Below, one piece after another: positions 13,194 to 26,183 of a stretch of DNA of 64,000 bases (positions within the stretch are counted from its first letter, which is position 1; each line of letters opens with the position of its first letter). The translations under genes and the position numbers were made by a program. The notes beneath the pieces were generated by a model. The model was not told the DNA's origin, searched no databases, and saw only the letters and a program-made list of their open reading frames with translations. Source of the stretch: Lineus longissimus (taxonomy: Eukaryota > Nemertea > Pilidiophora > Heteronemertea > Lineidae); NCBI RefSeq assembly GCF_910592395.1, contig NC_088323.1, positions 2,170,001 through 2,234,000 on the forward strand. Direction: 5' to 3'.

Positions 13194-16100
13194 TTTCCAC
13201 GTGCCACTCCAATTCTGTGATGATGATGATGAAGTCTTCTTTGGTCCGATCAGCGAGAAGGAGAGGAGGCGTGCGAAGAAATTTGCATCGAGGAAAACCA
13301 TTGTGTTTGATCCAGGTTTCAGACATGATAAGAGGACGCCTCGTAGGACCATTGATCCCAATGAAATGAGGCTCCAGGGAATCAAGGAGGGGGATGAAAA
13401 TAGCCCGACGCTGTCAGCTATGGAGAAGGAGCCCTTCCCAGGCAAAAAGGGGTATTCCAGTCTGTCTTCGATGTCTAGTGTTGGAAGTGTCAATATTACA
13501 CTTCCAAAATACTCAACTGAGTCGAATTCGATCGCGATGCACAGCTCCTGTAGTTTGGCCTCCCAGCGCATCTCAGATAACAAGGCTAAATTGAATCTTG
13601 ACAGTTTCGAAACTATACCCCTTGGCCTTGACACTGTTGATTCAGAATCTGATTTCCTGCCTGTTGTGAATGCTAGAAGAAGTGAAATGAGCTTGGATAG
13701 TCTTAACATTACAAGGGACAGTCTTGAATCAACCAAGGTGTCGTACTTGCCTGAAACTGCATTTCCAGCTGCATCTGATAAAAAGTCAGATCTTCATCAC
13801 AGCTGGTCCAATCCAACCCACACTCCAGGAGGTACCCGTAGAGAGTCACAACGCCAGGTGCAGGAGTATCTTACCTATTTAGAGAGTACTTCATCTTGCA
13901 GTGCTTTCTCTGATGATGCTGCCAGCCCAGATCCCAATGGCCACAGCAAAATTTCAGTGAAAGATGCTTGTCATGCTTTGTTATCTTTGCAAATAGCTGG
14001 TGACGATGATAACAACTCAAAAGAAGATTCGATAGTACCAGCTTGTCTTGTCCCAAGTGAGGAGAAACTCAAGAATTGTTCAGCAGTAGAATTGCGCAAT
14101 GAAATCCCAACAGATGAAGATAAAGGCACCAAGACCCCAGACACTTCAACCTCTGTCAGTGAATTTGGTGGGAGTGCTTCAACTTGCAGTTCGTCGCTAT
14201 TGTGGCATCAGTGCTCTCACTCTGATTGCACCTCGTCGGGTTCTTCATGTTCCTACGTCACTAGTTCAGCCAATGAGAGCGAGGAGATAGATGGCAGTGA
14301 TGATGATGAAGATGAACCCTTGGCACGGCGCAAACTCTTCCTCGAGTCTACATCCCCTGTCAGCGGCTCCGCAACACGCTCTCAAAGTAAATCTTCGTCA
14401 TTCAATTTACCGAGTTATGATGGTCAGATAAGCGACTTTGTGGATGCCGAAACAATCGTTGCCGTCTCTATTCAAACCGTTGAAGATGCCAATGCTCCAG
14501 ATGACTTCGTACCAGAGACTTGCAAAATCAGCGCCACTGATGTACCCTTTGATAACGCTCAAAGTGAATGCCAAACCTCCAGGGATGTGCCAGCCAAGAG
14601 TCCAGTCAATGAAACTCCCGATTTACCAGGCAAGATGCTATCTGCAAAAAAAGGTCTCCCAGCATATCTAGAGCTGCTAAAAGTTGAAGACATCACTGCC
14701 GACTCGGAAGTGATAGAAAAAGATTTAGACATCATTGAAAATATTGAGTGTGAAGCTGTTCCACAGTTGTTGGCTAAGATACCCGCTGACAGCAAAACTT
14801 TTGAAACAACTCATGTTGCTGAAGTTAACACTGTCGATTCTTCATCAGATGATGGGATTTGGAATGAAACCGTTGATTCTCGTGACGGTAGCAGTTTTTC
14901 TGACTCGTCACAGGATGAGGTTGTGTTCCATTACTATAGCAACAATAAACGGACCCTCGGCACCTGTATTGAAGAAGAAGAAGAAGATGAAGAAGCAGAA
15001 GAGGAAGTTGCAGACGTACAAGAAGAGACTGCCATTATCCTTGCATCGCTTGCGGGACAGACTGAAAATGATCTGTGCAGGATTAGGAACCAAAGCACCC
15101 TGACGTCTATCCTTCTTGATAGCCTGGAATATTCTGCAGACAGCATTAAGATGAATTCAGTTGTTGCTATTCATCCTCCTGGCCAAGAAACTGAGCAGAA
15201 AGATGCCATGGGTGAAATAAAGAGAAAAGGAAGTTGCATTGATGCCAAGTCTCCTCGGGAAGCTACACGTACCTCCAAGAAAATGTGTAACACTCCTGCA
15301 AAAGAACAGGCCATTGATATTTCAAATGTTTCCGACTCCGAATGTCCCACACCAGAATCTCCCAAGGACGAGGCAATCAAAGATGAGTGCACTCCGAGTC
15401 AACCATCTTCTCTTACAAGTCTCAGTCACACACTAACGGGCAGTGTGGCTTTATGTAATGGTGTCCACTCAGTCGGGCTTTATAGTCCAAGGGTGAGATT
15501 TGGAAGCACTTCATCGGAGGATGCGCTTTGCACCAATAAGTTGAGGCCTAGTTCAACAACAAGCACAGCTTCGGATAGTTCCTCTGACTGCATCGTCATC
15601 TCGCCGGAGGGAAAATCGAATAAGCCTGTTGATTCAGAAGATGCTATCAAAATAATTGAGTTGTCATCGGACAGTGACTCGGAGTGTGAGATGTTTGAGG
15701 AGAATCGACTTGATGTCCATGAGTCCCTGTATTCCACTGTCAGGTGTCCTCGTGCCAGCGATGAAATCAGCGATGTGTCCAATTTTTTCAGCATGCCTTT
15801 TGCAGGTTATGCGTCAGTCAAGGTGAAAACAGAACCAATGGAGTCATTGGAAAGCAAGCATATGAATCAAAATGAAATGAGTAGCGGTGATTCGTCTGAC
15901 TCAAGTTTTGAAGTTGTGTCTGAAAATGAGACCAAGGCAGGTCCTGTAAAGGAGCCGGTGGAAAGTGAATCTGTAGAGGTGTCTAAGAGCTCTGCTCGAA
16001 TTGTTGCAGAGCTAGTAGAAGCTGCAGAGGAAGAGAGCTTTCATCAACCGAAGCCAGATGGTGTGACGGTCCAGGCAAGAACCGAGGCCGAATTTGAGAT

Positions 16101-19100
16101 ATTGGGTGTCTCCAAAACATGTGCTTACTTTTCTGCTCTTAGTATTGAACCAGATCCCGAAGATAAAGATATTGTTCCAGAGCAGTTGGCAACTTTAGAG
16201 AATGCTGTGGTTCAGAATGAAAAGAAAACGTCATTGGAATTTGAAGCCGTCTACTCGAACTGGACTCCTATTGACGTCAAGGAGGAACCGATTGATTTGG
16301 CTGGGGAGGAAAAGGACGTCACAGCTACTGATGGAGAAGCAGAGAAGTCTGAGTCGCTTAGAGTTATGGAAGCTACTACTACGCATCCCATCGCATCTGC
16401 TGCGTCTATGACCAATGTTTCCATCATGAATTGCCTGGTTGACTCGGGACCACACTCTTGGATGGACCTCCCTCATGACATCAGGAGTATCACATCATGC
16501 GAAATAGGTTCAAAGTGGACCGATCTTGGTCCGATGAGCTCAGAATCAAAAACTTTGCAAACTACTGACAATGATCAACAAAATATGTCGGACCTCTTAA
16601 GCGTCAGTAACGATTCTGCCGTCCAGAGCCTTGAACACATTTCCACTGATGATGCGATTCCATGGAATGGTGGAAGGTTGGAGGGGCGTACTCCGTCCAG
16701 TTTCAGCGAAAGCAGCCAAGAGGACTCCGGAGAGCATGAGGATGTTCCACTTCAAGTGTCAAGCCCAAATGCAAATTTGGAAGTGTTCGGAGCAGAGACC
16801 CTACAGTCAATGCATACATCACAGGCATTCCCATCATTAGGTGCTCTACCGTCTGTGGCGTTTGGCTCACCTAATAGTTGGTTCTTCCCTCCTCAGAGTT
16901 TGACCTCTGCTGATATATCTCCTGAGAGAAAATGTGACCCTCATGTTCAGATAAAGAATGAATCTTGCTCCGGTTTCTTCTCCTATGTTGCAAAACAAAA
17001 CGAACCATCTTCACCACCATTTATAAAACAAGAGCCTGAACCAGAATCCCCGGCAGGAGCAATTGTATCCAGCTGTGAACAGATGCAACCATTTAAGCAA
17101 TGTTCCTCCGACAAAGTCGATGGACTCACTACTGGCATATCTTTTATCAGAAGTGTTGAGGATGATTATAGTCATGGTCATCACTTCAAACAGGAAGACG
17201 ATCGTATCAAACGTGAAGATATGAACAGGCCGGTTCCCATTCTGCAAGCGCTAGACATGCCTGCTCACATTACACCAGCCGAATCAAGTGATGAGAAGCA
17301 TGTGTTTACGTCTGTGAGCGATGTGGATTTCAACACGATGATGGATATTGATGAAGTTGAAGCGTGTGAGCCGGAGGGATATCTGAGCCTCGTCAGTCGT
17401 GCTGTCCTTCTCGGTTCAACCGATCGGGAGTATGATGCTGTGTCATCGTCTGACAAAAGTGAGTATCTGAATTACATGAATAAGAGCTTGAAATACATGT
17501 AATAGTTTGGAGCTGGTTTGGAGGGGAGTCTGATTATGTTTCATCGAAGTAACTATAAAGGAAAAGAACTCATCTGGGTAATTTAACTGGTGTGAGTTTG
17601 TATCCTGTCTGTCAGATCTCGGCCTCAAACTTTTCCATCTTGATTCTCAATATCGCGTTACCATTTCAGCTTCCTCTGCAAGGTCACGTAAAAACCATTC
17701 AACAAAGCCTAATGCACCCTAGGGTCAAACACTCCTCTCCTATTCTAACTCTAGATATCATATTTCACTTTCAGTTTCCTCAGCACGGCCAGATGGAGAC
17801 AATAATGTAGCTGGATCTGGTCGAACACTCGAGGAGAAACTCAGAGAACTTAAACGACTACAAGACGAGAAGATGAAGCTGAAAGAAAAAATTGAAAATG
17901 CTAAGGTTGGTATGACAAAGCAAAAATACTGGGTCTTACTTGAGAATTTCAGAATCCGAAAGTCATCAGTCTTGTTTGCTGTCTTGGCAGCACTTGTTCT
18001 CCCAAGGAAGAGTCCGAACAATATGATACCCAAGTCTCATCCTGCGTTTCTTCTAACAGATACCATGTACCCGGTATGTAGCACTCTGATGTGATTGGAT
18101 GTGATCTTCACACTTTTCCTTCTTTTACAGTCGCCCTGCTCGAAACAAAAGACAAATATCTTCAAACAGCCTAACGCAGAACCTCCTCGATCGGCCATGA
18201 AGAAAACTGCCCATCCAGTTTTAGACCTGGTATGTCTTTACTAGTCCAGATTTGTTAAGAATCAGTCGAGTGTGGGAGTGCCATCCAAACCAAGCCAAGA
18301 TCCTTCAGGATTGCCCCCGCCGCCCCCCCCCAACATCTTAGCCCAGTAACTAATGACATGGGGAGAAGGAGCAGAACTGAAGTGAGGATGAAGCTGTTTG
18401 GATTGCTGGATCTTTTCAGTGCATCGATTACCATGAGAGAGTTTAGTGGTCCGTCTATGCCCGAGTTCTTTTTCTTTGATGATGAAAACTTGCTTTCTCT
18501 CTGAATAAGTCCGTAAAATCTTAAGAACCACATCTTCTTTCAGACTCCAAAGCACCTGACAAAAGTGACGAAGCAGAACACCAAAGCGAATGGTTTACCA
18601 CGGGTGAGACTGAGGCTGCAGACTCCAGGACATAATACTGTCGTTCGCCACAGTACGTGTTCTATATGTACAGTAATTACAGTTTCTTGCAATAAAAACC
18701 AAAAGCTGACAGTGGGTATCACTCTGGTAGTCATGGAATAGGTGGTTCCTTATCTTGTTGTACCTACTTCAAGCTTCAGTCTGAACATGATGGCTTGCTG
18801 TTGTAAGCTGATAGATGCCAGCTGTGGTATTGGTGACTTTACATCCAGTTATTGTGTTCATTGGTCCAACTTCACTTTGAAACTATCTTATTAGTCAATA
18901 GTCCATATTCTTACCATGTTCTCTATTGTTTAGGTCCAGCAGTAAAAGCAGTGAGCAAGATCAAGTGGACAGAGGCCCTTGTCGTAGAACCGGAGTACCA
19001 CACACCCTCCAAGGCAGTGCGCACCAACAAGCCAATACTGGTCGAGGCAAGTAAAGTGAACTGATATTTTCAAAGTGCATAATGGCACTCGATACTTTCA

Positions 19101-19721
19101 AGTGTAGCACAGGATTAGACTGGGAATAAATGTAAAGCAGTTTGAGTCTGTAGAACAGTTAGTTGACGGCGCTGTATACAAACTTAGTTTGTGTACTTCA
19201 AATGCTTGCCCACAAATAAAGCTCATTTGTCTTAACAGAAAAAGCTGTGCTGGGCAATACTTTGATTTACTTATTCTATTTCTAAAGTGTACATATATTT
19301 TCTTTTAACACTGAAGTATGTTTTAATTTTGCAGAAACCTGGTCATGTGTTCCCATATCAAGATGAAAAGCCATCACCGGTGGGATTCTCCCGGCTGGCA
19401 CGGACGCGCACCCTGGGAAGGAAAAGTCTTGAAGCACGCTATGCGAAGTTATTAGTCAAGGAAGAGATGGAACGAGATGCACAAGTCAAAGCAGCATCAC
19501 GTGGAAGGGGCAAAGGTGCAAGACATGGAGCTAAAAAAGCGCCCCCTATGGACTGGAGTCAAGCGAGTCCAAAAGTCGATACTGGTTTAACTGGGAGGCG
19601 TAATCGAGGAGGGAGGCCCGGCGGTATAAAAATGGAACCATTGGATTCGCCGAGACAACTAGTGACCCCAGTGAAGCAGGAACCTGGGTCTATGAGACCG
19701 GGAAGCAGTAAGAAGAAATAG
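13194..19721 (+). CDS. Large acidic protein with GTSE1-like N-terminal motif, rich in SUMO motifs
   Basis: Exons: 13194-17458 (one 4.3-kb exon), 17775-17905, 18131-18229, 18544-18652, 18934-19046 and 19335-19721. Phases join without break. The first coding exon is missing, so the model is 5' partial at about 1,700 residues. Near the start it reads DDDDEVFFGPISEKE, like the DDEVFFGP..KE motif near the N-terminus of human GTSE1, a microtubule and p53-linked cell-cycle protein; this naming is tentative. The rest is low-complexity, Ser/Glu/Asp-rich, with a poly-acidic block (14970-15010). It carries two SUMO-interaction-like cores (CIVIS at about 15590, IIELSSDSDSE at about 15650) and at least nine psi-K-x-E sites. 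A short coiled coil lies in the second exon and the tail is Arg/Gly/Lys-rich. The last intron uses a GC donor (19047). AATAAA is at 20197-20202. Confidence 0.7.
19047..19334 (+). other. GC-AG intron in the GTSE1-like gene
   Basis: The donor GAG|gcaagt matches the GC-AG consensus and keeps phase 0 into the last exon (acceptor ttttgcag at 19334). The gt four bases further on would shift the frame and meet a stop. A weaker donor at AAA|gtgaac, twelve bases downstream, would also keep frame and add four residues. Confidence 0.6.
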
Positions 19722-20566
19722 TGTGTGCTCTTGTGGTAAAACGTGTGTAAGAAATAACTCTTAAAACAAGGCTAATAAGGCCTTACATTGACATCAATAT
19801 TCGTGAACAGTGTTGATCAGACTTTGGACTTTGGACTTACTTTTATTGGCTTGCTTGATTCTATGTTAAAGCGGGGCACGGCACCGTGCCTTTTCTCAAG
19901 TTTGTCTAATTGCCCTACCTCTTTCACCAGTGGCTGGTGAATGTCCATTTCAAGCAGGGCGCTGCACCCTGCCCTTTTCTGTCTTGCCCTTTCTGATATC
20001 TTGTTGAAACTCTGATGTGTGCAAATATATTGGACAACACTTTTCACACAAACATGTATGTAAATTAGCCTGAACTTGCTATTTAAAAATGTATTCCAAT
20101 ACACTTTAAAATTCAAATATTGTGTTTATTTTTATTCAATTACTGAAGCTTGTTTTCTTCATGAGCCAATTAAAAGGTTGTGACTTTGGTATCGGAAATA
20201 AAAAAGCTGGCACTGAACTGACACATTGTCAAGTGTCTCTGAACTGGTTGTGACTCTGTCCCTATCTGCCTTGTACCACCCTGAATGTGGTTGTCACAAT
20301 CTGAATAATGACTGACATGACTTTCACCAGATAGCCCAACCACAGTTATGACCGGAGTCTCGCAATAAGAAAATAGTCTGTCTCCGAAATATTCTATAAT
20401 TGAGACTCATTCTCCAAAGCAGCGATAATTCAAGCATATTGACGTCGATATAAATAGTTCCGGTCATGCACAAGGAAGTTGGTTGTGACTCTGTCCTTGT
20501 CTTCATGTTTGTTGCACCACCCTGTATACCCCACGCCACCTCGCGGCAATTTTATAAACCAGCAAA
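19722..20566. other. Intergenic region between GTSE1-like gene and RBM45
   Basis: This contains the 3' UTR of the upstream gene with AATAAA at 20197-20202, then about 360 bp of flank and leader for RBM45. No exon is seen. Confidence 0.6.
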
Positions 20567-23500
20567 ATGGCGAACCACCTCGATAGAAATGACTTTTGTT
20601 CACCACCATTTAGCCGATTATTCATAATCCACGGGAAAACAATCGAAGAAGCGACGATCAGAGATGCCTTTGAGAAATATGGACACATTGAAGACCTTTT
20701 TATGGTCAGGGATCGGCTAACCCGCGAGTATAAAGGCATGTTTTCTTCGCAAGAAAATCTGAATTTTGTATGCATCCGTGCACTGCGGCCTGCCACTGGG
20801 CCGGCTCACAGTGGCTGCATCAGTGCATACTGCAGTTGCAGTCTCGGTGCATTGTTGTCCGAAAGTTCATCTATGGCTTGACTGTAAAAAGATGTAGAGT
20901 GTGGACGAGATAAAGCATGGAGGTGGGCGTGGTCAATGTCAAAGAAAAATCGACTTGGAGATAGTGTTGAGTCAAAATTGACAAAAAAATGCACACACCA
21001 GTGACACACGGATTGACGGAACTCGCAAAAGGCCCAGCCACCTGAGCAAATGCTCACTGATCGCACAGCTGACATAATTTTCCTCTGATGTCTTTCAGGA
21101 TTTTCCTATGTGAAGTTTGAAAAGACTTCAGAGGCTGCCCTCGCAATGGAAGAGATGACTGGTCGTGCCCTGGATGGATCTAGTAAACCAATAAAGGTAA
21201 GATAAGATTAAGAAGATGGAGCTAGACGAGGTTCAGCCAATCTCACGGCTAATTGATAATGCTCAAAACATTGTAAAACAAATCCTAGCTCAGGCAAGTC
21301 GGGATGCATCAGAATATAAGGCCAAAGCCAAGTCCCCTTGCCGATAAATTTATTGAAGAGACATACAAAAAACTGCAGTGAACCTGTTCTAGATATGACT
21401 TGTCAAGGCTCAATCATTGTTAAACATTCTGACTCATTCAGGTGGTCCTGGCGAACAAAAGAGGTGAAGGAAATTATCGTGATCCGCAAGAAGATGAAAA
21501 AATGCTTCGTATCTTTGTCATGATCCCCAAAGATTATCGAAATAAAGATTTGAGGAAGAATTTCGAGGTGAGTGCTCCTTCTTATTCTTATTCTGCCACT
21601 ACAGTTAGGCACCAATGTGAAAGAAAGGTCAACCTTGTTGTTGGTTTCTTCCTTCAGTACAAATTGCCAAGACATTGTCTTTCAAAGCGAACGATCTTGC
21701 ATTCTGCACTCTGGTTCTTATTTAAATTTTACCATTATTTGTTCTTTTTAAGGAATTTGGCGAAATCGACTTTGTAGAAGTTGTCACAGATCGCAGGACT
21801 GGCCAGAATAAAGGTTTTGGTTACATCAAGTATCTGCGGCCGTACCATGCGGCATTGGCCGTGGAGAAGTGTAATCGAAGTAAGTACAGTTTTTGCTCGG
21901 AATTATTTACTAAAAATGTAGAGGAGTGTGAATTGAATACAGAATGCACCAAAAAAATCGAAAGTTTTGTTCATCATTTTGCTGATATTTGTTGGGTCCA
22001 TGCTATACTTCATCTATCCTTTCCAGAATACAAAGCCAAGTTTGCTGATCCACCTATAAAAGACAAGCAGCGTGGTAGGGATGATTACGGTCCACCAATG
22101 AAGCGCGGACGAGAGCCGTATTATGATGATTATCCTGACGACCGTAATCATGATATGAGGGGCCGAGATCGAGGACCAGTTTATGATGACCGAATGATGG
22201 ACCCAATGCCACCACCTATTATGCAGAATAGAGGGCGTAAGTAGAATAGTTGAAAAGTTTTTTCTGTTTAGATTAGAAATTAGAATAGGACAATGAAGAA
22301 TACATTTAAACCGAAACTGTCGAGTCTGATTGAGACGAGTGAAAGTGCAGATATCTTTCTTTCATGGATAAAAAGTGGCAAAGAAATCTCAACAACACCT
22401 ACGTGTGTTCATTAGAATAAAGGGCTATTCAAAAAAACCTGTCGTTTTAGCCTCAACATCCTTTTAACTTCAGTGATGGAGCAGATGCAGTTGCAGGCCA
22501 ACATTGGAATGGGTGGCATGGGAATGGGTATGAATCGAGGAATGGGTATGGCAATGGGTGACGGTCCACCCATGGGAATGGTAGATAACAGTATGGGCTA
22601 CGTTGGTGAAAGCAGTGGAGGAGCACTGGAAGTCGAGGCCATGATATCCAATTCCCATGTTGTGCGGCCGCTGCTCCAGAAGTTGTTTGACCTCATTCCT
22701 GGACTAGAGTACTTTAACTACGAGAGGAATTCAGGTGAGTTCTTGTAGTATTTGACCAAAAATGTCCACGGAAAGAATCTTGAAAATGAAAAGTCTTTTT
22801 TAAACACCAAAATATGTTCTGAAGGAGTAACTGATGAACTGTTCCATAATCCACCAGTGGTTTCCCTGTGTAATGTACATGTATGTATTATACTTTGCAG
22901 GTTTGGCAACTGCCCGCTATGCAACTCCTGAGGCTGCTTCCCGTTGTGTGGAGAAGATGAATGGCTTTGAATACCCCCCTGGTAGCCCTATCAACGTGCG
23001 CTATGCTAGATCTAGTGGTGGTGGGGGGGCAGGTGCAGGAACCATGGACGTGGCTGCCGTCCTCGACAGCCTGAAGGGAGTGCCGAACGCTGACAACCTG
23101 ATTGGTGCAATGAAACAGGTTGGTTGCTAAAGTTCTACAAATAGAAGCATTTTCGGATCATCCGATTGTAAATTTGATGCAACATTTCAACATTTTCTGT
23201 GTGTTAGAGAGGACATCTCCGGATTAGAGTTGACATGTCCTTTAAGTAAGCAGAGCTGAGGCAAGTTCTCGGGGTAATTTGGTGCCGATTTTCCAGGATG
23301 ATTGAGATGAACACAGCTTCTGATGAGATCTCTGCAACGTCAGCTTTTGGAGCAATAACATTTTATTGACAAATTTTGAGCACATTATTTGGTTGCCCAT
23401 TTCAGATTGCCAGCATTTTGGAAACTAAGAGTTCAGAAAGCACAGATCTCAATCCAGATGGTACTGAAAATGTTCCGTACTGCGTTGTCCCACTGCCACA

Positions 23501-23974
23501 GAAGCAGCCGAGGCTATCTCCGGATGCCCACTGCGAGGAACGACTGTTTGTGGTCTGCAAGCCGTTCCCAGTCAATGAGATGATCTTGACGGATGCATTC
23601 TGCCGGTTTGGCAATCTCATTGAGGTCTTCCTGCAACCAGGTATGTTTCCCACCATTCCAAATATGTGTAATAGTTTACCTATAGATGTTTATCTCCTGG
23701 CATTCCTTACCCAGACCAGCATTTGCACCCTAAAAATAGGATGACAGCTTAACTAGCTAAATTAGTAAACATCTTTTTATCATTGCCAGGGAGAAACTTT
23801 GGCTATGCCCGCTACGGATCAAAGGAGTCGGCCGGAAAAGCTATCAGCGCACTCAACTTGGTTGAAATCAACGGGCAGCTGATGAAGGTATTGGTTGCTG
23901 AAGCCCCGAGGAAGGAACGAGGCGACAGTCCCCATCGCAAGAGAACTCGGAACTCGGAACACTGGGAGAGTTAA
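20567..23974 (+). CDS. RBM45: RNA-binding protein 45 (RBM45), four RRMs
   Basis: Nine exons: 20567-20735, 21099-21196, 21442-21567, 21753-21879, 22027-22236, 22474-22734, 22901-23118, 23406-23640 and 23790-23974, giving 542 residues (human 476). The RRMs are in the order of human RBM45. RRM1 has RLFIIHGK and FSYVKFEK. RRM2 has RIFVMIPKDY and KGFGYIKYL. A degenerate third RRM has LFDLIPGLEYFNY and GFEYPPGSPINVRYA. RRM4 has RLFVVCKPF and CRFGNLIEVFL. The C-terminus is basic (SPHRKRTRN). RBM45 is a mostly nuclear RNA-binding protein of neural tissue in vertebrates. An Asp/Arg/Tyr-rich linker and a Gly/Met-rich stretch (22480-22590) are added between RRM2 and RRM3. Intron 1 has a GC donor (20736). 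A consensus donor lies directly after the stop codon. Confidence 0.96.
20736..21098 (+). other. GC-AG intron in RBM45
   Basis: The conserved RRM1 sequence YKG|FSYVKFEK is only restored if the exon ends TATAAAG and the intron starts gcatgt. The nearest gt (four bases into the intron) gives the wrong phase and an early stop. The acceptor is tctttcag. Confidence 0.8.
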
Positions 23975-25655
23975 GGTAAGGTCAGTAGGCTATACACTGT
24001 TACAAATTGATGGGTGCAGGCCGGCGTAATTGGGTGGTACTGCCTGTGAGAAAAATGTGCAACCAGTATTTTCATGTATTGACGGAGTGGACTCTGGATG
24101 AAACATCACAGGTAACATTCCAAACTCCTCTTAGATGACAAACCCGGCCAAGATCATCTTGTGGGTGCAGCACTATGCTATTGAGTATTCAGATAAAGCA
24201 AGGTAAGTCAAGTGTGAATGTGATCCTTTATGGTAGTGATCGAGAAACTTGAGGTCACTATTAAGCCATCTGTTTGGAATGAGAAAGGATTGAGACCTCA
24301 CTTACAAGACCCCTTAAAAGGGACAAACCTCAAACTGATTACCATTGAGGAGACTTAACCTCAACCAGACATGTTTTTGGCTGTAAGTCTCTATCACGCT
24401 GTCATGATGAGACAGGTCTCCAAATGATGCTGACTTGCAGACAACATCAAATGCCTGGTCTGACATATGATCAAGGACACCGTATAAACCCTTGATGTCC
24501 ATTATAGAAAAGGACATGGAGACCTTGTACATGCAGAAAAGTGAAAAGGTCAGGACATTTACAAGTTATTTGCCCCTGTCCTTTTGCTTTTCCTAGGAAC
24601 ACCAGTTGCCTCTACAAGGATGCTGTGATGAGTGCTGGCTAATCCTGTACTAGCAGGGCTTCACCATAACACTGCTAGTGCTTATTACAGAGTACTGGCA
24701 GACTTGTTAGAATTAACCTTCATCTATGTATTAACATGAATGCAATCTTGCTTGATTTCTAGTGACCAGACGACACGAGACATCCGTGACGGATTGCGAC
24801 TGTTCTGACAGAAACGACACATTGGACATATACACAGTGACGTATCCCTCTAAAGGACGACAGAGATACTCAGTAAGAAAGGACCCAGACAGATTTACCC
24901 CCGGACGATTTGCACACACAGCGGACCCGACAAAGGAATGAAGAGACCCCTTTTGACAAGTTCACCAAACTGATGATGTTTACAGGCTTGATTAGTACAG
25001 GAATAACTATGATCGACAAATACGGCCAATGATTCCCTATTCTACACTTGCTATCCGGCAGTAATGCGTGTCACTATAGTTCTACACATAGCTGTGGCCC
25101 ACCTAATAAGTCCATCTATGGCTGACGACCAGGCATAGGACTCCCCATAAGACAGCTTCACTGCTGACTGTTTTAAAGACCTAGACCTCAAGGATTTTTC
25201 GTTTGGTTACTGCTGCTCCAGTACTCCTCAGACTCACAGCACAGATGACCTGATTGCCGGCGTGATTGAACAAATAACCCTGACATTACAATTTGACTTG
25301 TCACGTGTTGCTACCATACCTGTACATGTAGTTGACAAAGCCGTGTCCTTGCAATGTATGAAGTATTAGTTATGTGGACACAATCTTTTACTCTAGAGCC
25401 AGGAATCCACTGGATGACACATTATTATGATAGGTTGTGTGCAAATCACCATCAACTTGATCTAACTGGTGCATACATTGTTCTTCGAGGCCATAGAGGT
25501 TGATTTGTGGAAACACTTGGGACCTCAGGCTGACCAGCTACAGCATAGAATAACCACAGTCAGTGGATTCCCAGCTTGACTATGTGAGTATCATTGACAG
25601 AGATGTATGGACTTGGCCCTGGTGATCATTTATCAATACCTCACCCTGTGACATT

Positions 25656-25773
25656 GGGTGATATGAATAAAGACTAGCAAATGCTTTTACTTCAATTTTG
25701 TACAGAAAGGCCTAGTGTATATGTACATGAAGTTTTAGATAAAAGCATTTGCTAGTCTTTATTCATATCACCC
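25656..25773. mobile_element. Foldback element family A, copy 1 (118 bp)
   Basis: The ends are inverted copies of GGGTGATATGAATAAAGACT, continuing through the AGCAAATGCTTTTA arm. The centre reads TTCAATTTTGTACAGAAAGG. The flanks show a possible CATTG target duplication. Nearly identical copies lie at 32058-32174 and 59522-59640. There is no coding capacity, so it is a MITE. Confidence 0.85.
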
Positions 25774-26183
25774 ATTGTTTTTATTCAATCATCAAGTGTA
25801 TGACCCTGTTGTGTTCTGTTGTGTGGATGACATTAAATGCTAACTATTTACTGATTTGAGTTGTACCTTATAGAGTGGCATGTGAGACTTTAACACTGAC
25901 ATGGACATTTGGTAATGGTATTATTTTCAGTATCATGAATGCATATATTCTTTTCAGTGTAAGTAATGCATTCTCCAATTTGTTGTAAATTGTATGAGGC
26001 ATTAATCATGTAATGATGTACATGTTTGTTTTACATGTTGTACATGAAATAAAGATTTTTTAAATCGAAAAATAACTGTTTTAGCCTGGTTTTATGTGGC
26101 ATCAAAAATATATAAGGCTTGCTTTTTTTTTGGCACATGTGTCATGAGCTGGTCTGGTTGGGATACATACTCTTGACACTATA

